From the NCBI GenBank assembly GCA_913049915.1, contig CAJWZC010000004.1, positions 1 to 64,000 on the forward strand: a stretch of 64,000 nucleotides of DNA, in the 5' to 3' direction. The DNA is from an uncultured Colwellia sp. GTDB taxonomy: Bacteria > Pseudomonadota > Gammaproteobacteria > Enterobacterales > Alteromonadaceae. Of this stretch, positions 57,060 through 64,000 are shown one piece after another (within the stretch, counting starts at the first letter, position 1; each line of letters starts with the position of its first letter). The translations under genes were made by a program, and so were the position numbers. The notes under the pieces are model-generated. The model saw nothing but the letters and a program-made list of their open reading frames with translations. It did no database searches and was not told the origin of the DNA.

Positions 57060-57875
57060 ATGCCAGAATTACCCGAAGTAGAAGTTTGTAAGCGTGGGAT
57101 AGAGCCACATGTCTTAAATCAAATTGTTAGCGAAGTCTTAGTTCGTAATTCTAATATGCGCTGGCCAATTACTCCGACGATTTCAGAAATTTGTAGTGAA
57201 AAGATTATTTCTGTTAACCGCCGAGCTAAATACCTATTGCTTGAGACTTCTAGAGGTATATTAATGTTACACCTAGGCATGTCAGGTACTATTAGAGTAA
57301 TTGATAAAGATACACCAGTGACCAAACATGATCATTTTGATTTAGTTTTAGAAAATGGATTAGCTCTAAGACTCAATGACCCACGTCGTTTCGGATCTGT
57401 ATTATGGGTTACAGAAGATATCAATGAGCACCCGTTAATTATAAAACTTGGCCCAGAGCCACTATCTTCTGATTTTACAGATGATTGTTTGTATGAAAAG
57501 TCCCGTAAAAAGACAGTCCCGATAAAAACTTTTTTGATGAATAATCATATAGTCGTTGGTGTGGGCAATATTTATGCGAATGAAAGCTTATTTAAAGCGG
57601 GAATAGATCCAAGAAAGCAAGCAGGAAAAATTTCTAAAAAGCGTTATATAGAATTAACCACACATATTAAAGAAACATTAGCTCATGCGATTGAGCAAGG
57701 CGGTACTACTTTAAAAGACTTCACTCAATCAGATGGGAAGCCAGGATACTTTGCACAAGAGTTATTAGTTTATGGTAGAGGAGGACAGCTTTGTTTTATT
57801 TGTAAAGAAAAATTACAAGAAATTAAACAAGCAGGTAGAGCAACAGTATTTTGTCCTCAATGCCAAAAGAAATAA
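57060..57875 (+). CDS. mutM: Formamidopyrimidine-DNA glycosylase
   Basis: The 271-residue enzyme excises 8-oxoguanine and nicks the DNA. The N-terminal catalytic proline and glutamate (MPELPEVEVCKRGIEPHV), the lysine of RRAKYLLLE, NDPRRFG, the DNA-contact segment VGVGNIYANESLF and the C-terminal zinc finger (CFICKEK with CPQCQKK) are all intact. A decayed paralogue follows immediately. Confidence 0.97.
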   Translation: MPELPEVEVCKRGIEPHVLNQIVSEVLVRNSNMRWPITPTISEICSEKIISVNRRAKYLLLETSRGILMLHLGMSGTIRVIDKDTPVTKHDHFDLVLENGLALRLNDPRRFGSVLWVTEDINEHPLIIKLGPEPLSSDFTDDCLYEKSRKKTVPIKTFLMNNHIVVGVGNIYANESLFKAGIDPRKQAGKISKKRYIELTTHIKETLAHAIEQGGTTLKDFTQSDGKPGYFAQELLVYGRGGQLCFICKEKLQEIKQAGRATVFCPQCQKK

Positions 57876-58090
57876 CTTCTCCAAGTATGTAACAAAGATT
57901 AATTTACCGTTTCCGTGAGGAAGTTTTTGTACCTAAATTAGTAGTTGTTACTATGAAAATTTAGATTAAATAACGTACCTGTAAATCGTATCTGAATTTA
58001 ATAGTTTTTTATTTTATAAGTTCTTTTAAATTAGTGAATTAACTACCCGTCATACTCATTAGGTACAAAATTCAGCGTCATATATAAACC

Positions 58091-59340
<1,250 letters not shown>

Positions 59341-59573
59341 TTATTATATTTTTTGTTAATCGTTAACTGTTATTGTAATGGGATAACTAAGTTAGTGACA
59401 AGTATTTATACTTTAAATATTACTGTTAAGTCATGGATAATCAACAAAAATGAATAAGTAATCATAAAGAAAAGTAAAAAACCTTAAAGTATTTACTCAA
59501 AACACTTTATATCTACTGAATTTTGATAGTATTATTGAGCTAGTTTAAATCAAATAAAATAAGAAGTAGTTAC

Positions 59574-60230
59574 ATGAAAACCCGTGATAAAATAATCCAA
59601 GCCAGTATTGAATTATTTAATGAGCAAGGAGAGCGTAATGTTACCACCAACCATATCGCTGCTCACTTAGCCATTAGCCCTGGTAATCTCTATTATCATT
59701 TCCGTAATAAAGAAGACATTATTTTATCTATTTACGAAGAGTATGCACGTAGTTTGTTATTAGAGACCTTACCAAAGGTCTCTGCAGACTTAAAGCCACT
59801 AGATTCACTTGTTTTATATATGGATTCTGTTTTTCAAACGACAATGAAATTTCGTTTTTTTTATAGCAACCTACCTGTATTATTAGATAAAAATCCGGTA
59901 TTACGGGAAAAATATGTCGAAGTTCAGCAATCCATTTCAGAGCGAGTTAGTCAACTGTTGATTTCATTAAGGTCATCTGACTTTATTGACTTTAATGATG
60001 ATGAATTGGCTGATATTGTTAGTATTTTACGTCTCATTAATACCTTTTGGGTCAGCTTTCATCAAACGCAAACTATCGTTAATGAAGTCAATGACTCAGT
60101 TTTTTACCAAGGTGTACTTAAAATATTAGTCATATTACGCCCCTATACTAAAATACAAGCTATGAGTGAACTTAATCAAGCCCGCGATGTGTATCAGCAA
60201 AAGTATCAAAAAAAGAGTGAAACAGCTTAG
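59574..60230 (+). CDS. TetR-family transcriptional regulator
   Basis: The 218-residue protein has an N-terminal helix-turn-helix (IIQASIELFNEQGERNVTTN, GNLYYHFRNKEDIILSIYEE). Its longer ligand-binding part resembles the PF13972-type TetR C-terminal domain (FRFFYSNLPVLLDKNPVLR). The ATG start is preceded by an AAGAAG motif. It converges with the SprA-like gene, 6 bases apart. Its target is unknown. Confidence 0.88.
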   Translation: MKTRDKIIQASIELFNEQGERNVTTNHIAAHLAISPGNLYYHFRNKEDIILSIYEEYARSLLLETLPKVSADLKPLDSLVLYMDSVFQTTMKFRFFYSNLPVLLDKNPVLREKYVEVQQSISERVSQLLISLRSSDFIDFNDDELADIVSILRLINTFWVSFHQTQTIVNEVNDSVFYQGVLKILVILRPYTKIQAMSELNQARDVYQQKYQKKSETA

Positions 60231-60236
60231 GTAAAG

Positions 60237-61223
60237 TTAAGCGATTAATTCGAATTGGAAGTTATTGGGTTTTTCATAACCTTGACTTATCTTGAAATAA
60301 AAATTTTCAATACGATTTGCTCGCTGTAATACATCATTAGATTGCTGGCTATTGGTATCGTGATTAGAGGCTGACTGTTCATTTGATGTGCTAGAAGTAA
60401 TTGCTTTTTGTGCGGATAATGTTTGATTGATTAATGTATCAAAATCATTACTACCATCATGGTCTTTATTATCATTAAAAGTGGAACGAATATTTATATT
60501 TAAGTTGTTAGCGGGGATTGATTGAGCTGGTTCATCATTTGTTAGTGCTAATAGCTCAGATTGTGCAGTAAGAATTTTTTGTATCGCACTTGCTGCAACT
60601 CGAGAATCTTGTGCCGATGGGTTTGCTGGTGCTAATGCCGCAGCATGTACTCTTTGCATCTTAACTATCGTTGCTTTAGGACCACCAGACACGCTGCTTA
60701 AGTCAACAGCTACTTCTCCCCCCACAGCATATTTTTTTCCATCAGGTCCTGTTGTAAAGGTATATGAAGGGGATCCTGTTACAGCACCTCCTGCTGTAGC
60801 GTGGGCTAATTCGTGTGCTCTTACTTCTTTATCTCTTTGTTGTAATTGACTGATAACTCTTTCATCGGCGATTACTTGCTTACTTTCTTCGTCAGCGTTA
60901 TCATTTTCCGAAGTACTACTGTCAGTCTTTTCTTGTTGCTCTTGTTTACTTTGTCTATTTTGTTGATCGCCCTGCTCCGTAATAGAGCTTGCATCATTTT
61001 CCGCTTGTTTTCTTAAGTTAGCAAAATCTACTTGTTCGTTAACTTGAGCAGGTGTACGAGCACGCTCTTTGTCTGAAGCGACACCTTTCTCAGCTGCTGA
61101 TGGATTGGCTGCGGTAACTTGAGTGATAATTTCTCGTTGATGATTTTCACGACGTAAGCCTTCCGTAGGTGGATTGATCACTGTAGCTAAGGATAAACTT
61201 GCTGTATGCGGGGTGATATTCAT
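60237..61223 (-). CDS. SprA-related putative metalloprotease
   Basis: The 328-residue protein matches the SprA-related (PF12118) family. Its first 120 residues are low-complexity and rich in Gln, Glu and Ser. The domain itself starts at about residue 125 with RDKEVRAHELAHATAGGAVTG, where HELAH (137-141) is a zinc-protease-like motif. It continues YTFTTGPDGKKYAVGGEVA and VDLSSVSGGPKATI. A further Asn/Ser-rich tail follows. There is no signal peptide. Activity is unproven. The small flagellar-rod-like gene upstream in the same direction may form a unit with it. Confidence 0.82.
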   Translation of the reverse strand: MNITPHTASLSLATVINPPTEGLRRENHQREIITQVTAANPSAAEKGVASDKERARTPAQVNEQVDFANLRKQAENDASSITEQGDQQNRQSKQEQQEKTDSSTSENDNADEESKQVIADERVISQLQQRDKEVRAHELAHATAGGAVTGSPSYTFTTGPDGKKYAVGGEVAVDLSSVSGGPKATIVKMQRVHAAALAPANPSAQDSRVAASAIQKILTAQSELLALTNDEPAQSIPANNLNINIRSTFNDNKDHDGSNDFDTLINQTLSAQKAITSSTSNEQSASNHDTNSQQSNDVLQRANRIENFYFKISQGYEKPNNFQFELIA

Positions 61224-61260
61224 AAATAAAATTATTTACCAATAATTAAAACACTAATTG

Positions 61261-61563
61261 TTAAGCGGTCACATCTAGTAGGGTACCAAGAGCATCATCA
61301 GCACTTTTAATCACTTCTGTTGATGCTTTTGCTTGATATTCAGCTACCTTCAAGGTCACAATTGCTTGGTTTAAATCAGGTACTTCTAAATTACTGCTTG
61401 GCTTACTTACCTCTGTGTTTATTTCACCATCACTGGCTGAATTTTTTTGTGTCTCATTACTCAAATTAGTACTGGCGACAATGTCAGCGGCAGCTTGATC
61501 AGCAGTATCTCTCGCATTTTGTAGGCCCTGTAAGCCTGAATTTAGTGCTGATGATATTTCCAC
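61261..61563 (-). CDS. Small protein resembling the ends of flagellar rod/hook proteins
   Basis: The 100-residue protein has an N-terminal helix (SALNSGLQGLQNARDTADQAA) and a C-terminal helix (AIVTLKVAEYQAKASTEVIK followed by SADDALGTLLDVTA). The latter is like the conserved C-terminus of flagellar rod and hook proteins, where KVIKTADEML is typical. The central domain of those proteins is missing. It may be a stand-alone assembly factor or just a helix-forming mimic; the family is not certain. It lies 37 bases upstream of the SprA-like gene. Confidence 0.6.
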   Translation of the reverse strand: MEISSALNSGLQGLQNARDTADQAAADIVASTNLSNETQKNSASDGEINTEVSKPSSNLEVPDLNQAIVTLKVAEYQAKASTEVIKSADDALGTLLDVTA

Positions 61564-61658
61564 AGGTATTCCTTTGCGGTGAATAAAGACTAGTGGTTAA
61601 TTATTAGTCAAAAGTACAAAAAAGTAAAGCTGTTATTACCTCTATCCGGTCTTTGATA

Positions 61659-62480
61659 TTAGCTAAAACGTGATTCTAGCCAAGTTAATAACACTTGATA
61701 AAAGTCATCAAGATGAGAAATAAATGGCGCATGAGAAGCATTACTGAATAAGTGTAAGTCACTGCTAGGGACTAAATAAGTAATTTGTTCAATCACTGTT
61801 TTAGGCACTAAGCTATCGTTATGTCCGTACAAACGTAAAAACGGTTTTTTGATCGTTGATAAATTTAGACGTAGATCACACTGACTTAATAATGCTAGTG
61901 AATCTGATAACGTTTTTTGGCTAGGTAGCGGTTGTGCCATAACTAACTCGGTGATCAGTTTTAAATCTTGTCTTATATGAGGGCTACCCATCGCTTGAAT
62001 CTTTAAGAAACCACTAATTGTTTTGGCGGTATCCTTGGCCAATTGGCTATGAAAGCTCTCTAGAACATTTTCTTTTATACCGGGCCAATTATCTAAGGTT
62101 TGTTCGATAAAATATGGACTACTGGCAACCGTAATTAATGCTAATACCTTTTCAGGGTACTTGAGCGACATTTCTGTTGCTATTAGACCACCTAATGACC
62201 AGCCAAGATAAATAGCAGGTTGATCAATTACTTGCTCGATATGATGGCAAATATTGGCTAAAGAGTAAGGGGATATATCAACAGCACTATTGATACCAAA
62301 ACCTGGTAGATCAATAGTTATTATTTGATAGTTATTCTCTTTATTCTCATTGAATAATGCTAATAGTGGTTGCCAAACACCTGAATTTAAGCCCCAACCA
62401 TGAAGCATAACAATAGGAAGTACTGTTTTATTAAGAATGTTATTAGGAGAAAATGTGGAAAATGTTAAGCTTTTTGCCAT
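61659..62480 (-). CDS. bioH: Pimeloyl-[acyl-carrier-protein] methyl ester esterase
   Basis: The 273-residue alpha/beta hydrolase frees pimeloyl-ACP from its methyl ester in biotin synthesis. It has LHGWGLNSGVWQPLL (oxyanion region), the nucleophile elbow GWSLGG with Ser95, the acidic segment LYGHNDSLVP and the catalytic His in SNASHAPFISH. The divergent location from comF is the one seen in E. coli (bioH/gntX), which supports the BioH name over generic esterase. Confidence 0.92.
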   Translation of the reverse strand: MAKSLTFSTFSPNNILNKTVLPIVMLHGWGLNSGVWQPLLALFNENKENNYQIITIDLPGFGINSAVDISPYSLANICHHIEQVIDQPAIYLGWSLGGLIATEMSLKYPEKVLALITVASSPYFIEQTLDNWPGIKENVLESFHSQLAKDTAKTISGFLKIQAMGSPHIRQDLKLITELVMAQPLPSQKTLSDSLALLSQCDLRLNLSTIKKPFLRLYGHNDSLVPKTVIEQITYLVPSSDLHLFSNASHAPFISHLDDFYQVLLTWLESRFS

Positions 62481-62550
62481 GCTTATAACTACACTATAAA
62501 TATTATGGTATTAGTTTATATCATATTGAACGATAGCAAAAGGTAAGCAA

Positions 62551-63336
62551 ATGGCATGGAAGCTAGCGTTAAGAAAGTTTAAGAGGTATTGCACAAGTAT
62601 TAGTTGTTGTGACTTATGCGGTGAAAACGTAGGTAATAGCGTCTTACTTGATTATTCTCTACCACAGGCATTACTTTGCCAATATTGCATAAACGACTTA
62701 CCTTATTTTAATCAGAACCTAATCGCGGGTAATTTATTAAGTTGGCCAGCGATTCATCGGATCTTACCTCATATTCACTTTGACCAACTGTTTGCTTTAT
62801 CGCCTTATATTTACCCATTTAATAAATGGTTAGGTCAAATAAAATATTTAGGTCGTTTCGAGTTAGCTAATTTATTTAGTGCCTTGCTCTGTGCTCAATG
62901 GCAAAAAATGGTAATGCACAAAGCAGTAATAGCGATGGAAATACGACCTATTGATTTAGTGATATCCGTGCCTTTACACGTGAAGAAGTGGCAGATTCGA
63001 GGTTATAACCAAGCGCACCTCATAGCAAAGTCTTTTGCCGAACAATTGGCACTAACCTATGATGCTAATGTAGTGATGAGAGTAAAAAACAATGATAGTC
63101 AGATGGGAAAAACAGGTAATCAACGGCGAAAAAATTTAGCGGATGCCTTTTCTTTGCAAAGAAAGTTAGCAAGCCATATCAAGCATGTACTGATTATTGA
63201 TGATGTTGTCACTACGGGCACTACAGCCAGTGAAATAAGCAAACTATTAAAACAAGCAGGTGTTGAAACTGTTACCTTAGTAGCGGTTTGCTTAACTTTA
63301 CCTAAGGCAAAGAAGAGTAGCGTCGTAGTGGGTTAA
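62551..63336 (+). CDS. comF: ComF family protein (phosphoribosyltransferase-like)
   Basis: The 261-residue protein has an N-terminal zinc-ribbon-like cysteine set (CCDLCGE and LCQYCIND) and a phosphoribosyltransferase-type domain with the PRPP motif VLIIDDVVTTGTTASE. E. coli calls it GntX. ComF proteins take part in DNA uptake in competent bacteria, though the biochemical activity is not known. It is divergent from bioH, a conserved pair. Confidence 0.92.
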   Translation: MAWKLALRKFKRYCTSISCCDLCGENVGNSVLLDYSLPQALLCQYCINDLPYFNQNLIAGNLLSWPAIHRILPHIHFDQLFALSPYIYPFNKWLGQIKYLGRFELANLFSALLCAQWQKMVMHKAVIAMEIRPIDLVISVPLHVKKWQIRGYNQAHLIAKSFAEQLALTYDANVVMRVKNNDSQMGKTGNQRRKNLADAFSLQRKLASHIKHVLIIDDVVTTGTTASEISKLLKQAGVETVTLVAVCLTLPKAKKSSVVVG

Positions 63337-63348
63337 TCCTTAATAGAT

Positions 63349-64000
63349 TTATTTATATGGCGCAGAAAATACCTTACTGAAAAATAAACTATTCGCCAGT
63401 AACTTTGCACTACCATGCCAGTAACCTCTAAATGCGAGTACTTCTGTTGTTGCTATTACTCGGCCTTTACCTACATTATGAGCAATAATTGCGGCATTAT
63501 GTGCTAATCGATTAACTAAATTTTTGTCAGTATAGCCACTAAGTAAAGGTGCTGGCGTATATTGCGCTAATGTAACAAACGGTTGCTTAGGATGTTCCAT
63601 GATTAAATTACTATTACGAAACACGGGTAATAATGCTTGTTGATAGCCATAAGCGAGTGGATGACTAATATCAAGCTCTACTTGAAAAATTGCGCCAGCA
63701 ATACGTTTTCGGCTAGCGAGACCTACTTTATCCTGATAGCTGAGATCCTCATTATCAAACAACTCATTTATCTGTTCTTTACTAACAAATCGAGCTTGTA
63801 ATATTTCTTGCTTTGCTAACCACTGAGCCGCACGTTTTTGGCCGATAATGACACCACCTTGTTCAACCCATTTTTTCAATTGCTTTGCCGTTCGCTCATT
63901 AATATGCTGATAATTACCATCTACAAGGATGATATGGGTATAACTTGATAAATCAACTTTTATTAACTGAGCATGATCAATAATAGAGAGTGGAATATTT
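63349..64000 (-). CDS. C-terminal part of an M14-family zinc carboxypeptidase (cut by the window edge)
   Basis: The frame is open to the window edge and ends at 63349, so only about 216 C-terminal residues are visible. They show a class-I-amidotransferase-like domain without an obvious nucleophile (THIILVDGNYQHI, LKKWVEQGGVIIGQKRAA) and the tail sequences ELDISHPLAYGY, VFRNSNLIMEHP, LSGYTDKNLVNRLAHNAAII and ANSLFFSKVFSAP. This matches my recollection of the end of large secreted M14 metallopeptidases in related bacteria. The catalytic peptidase part would lie beyond the window, so the identification is provisional. An in-frame TTG at 63879 is not the true start. Confidence 0.7.
   Translation of the reverse strand, partial: NIPLSIIDHAQLIKVDLSSYTHIILVDGNYQHINERTAKQLKKWVEQGGVIIGQKRAAQWLAKQEILQARFVSKEQINELFDNEDLSYQDKVGLASRKRIAGAIFQVELDISHPLAYGYQQALLPVFRNSNLIMEHPKQPFVTLAQYTPAPLLSGYTDKNLVNRLAHNAAIIAHNVGKGRVIATTEVLAFRGYWHGSAKLLANSLFFSKVFSAPYK

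Overview
The window is an A+T-rich chromosomal segment of a marine gammaproteobacterium of the Alteromonadales, most likely Colwellia or a close relative. That placement rests on conserved gene neighbourhoods: ftsY-ftsE-ftsX-rpoH, tatABC-tatD-hemB, gppA-rhlB back to back with trxA-rho, ubiD-fre, coaBC-radC-rpmB-rpmG-mutM-coaD and bioH-comF. It also rests on residue-level resemblance to Shewanella, Vibrio and E. coli proteins. No database search was possible, so family names come from motifs, length and context.

Layout. 1-4.8 kb: a decayed chemoreceptor copy, a secreted beta-propeller protein ending in a CBM20-type starch-binding domain, and an intact chemoreceptor. 4.9-6.1 kb: a peroxiredoxin and a ferritin. 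6.3-14.3 kb: a haem-acquisition island, with the ABC importer hmuTUV leftward and tonB-exbB-exbD, an outer-membrane receptor and a haem-utilisation protein rightward, with a Fur-like site in the divergent gap. 14.5-28.5 kb is an accessory stretch: a flavoprotein, a phospholipase-D lipoprotein, YghU, an alpha/beta hydrolase, a broken DUF1294 gene, an LRR-kinase, a chitinase remnant, a SapC-like protein, a coiled-coil protein, YjaG and a serine hydrolase. 28.6-40.2 kb is core: ogt, rsmD, ftsYEX, rpoH, a TonB-receptor remnant, tatABC, tatD, a diguanylate cyclase and hemB. 40.3-41.9 kb: a GST divergent from a TetR regulator, which overlaps a small membrane-protein gene broken by one amber codon. 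42-53 kb: gppA, rhlB, trxA, rho, ubiD, fre, an orphan response regulator, pepD, slmA and coaBC. 53.3-64 kb: radC, a PilZ protein, a plasmid-type ParA with an overlapping ribbon-helix-helix-like partner, rpmB, rpmG, mutM followed by a decayed mutM paralogue, coaD, a TetR regulator, a SprA-like putative metalloprotease, a small flagellar-rod-like protein, bioH, comF and the end of an M14 carboxypeptidase cut by the window edge.

The genes worth joining functionally are the haem island (receptor, TonB energising complex, importer, cytoplasmic handling) with ferritin nearby for iron storage, and the twin-arginine export operon. The most distinctive feature is the number of broken genes at different stages of decay: chemoreceptor, DUF1294, chitinase, TonB receptor, small membrane protein and mutM paralogue. 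The chemoreceptor copy has a 151-bp stretch identical to its intact neighbour, which suggests gene conversion. The best candidate for an undercharacterised system is the ParA plus ribbon-helix-helix pair embedded between radC and rpmB. I saw no tRNA, rRNA, CRISPR array, insertion sequence or integrase.
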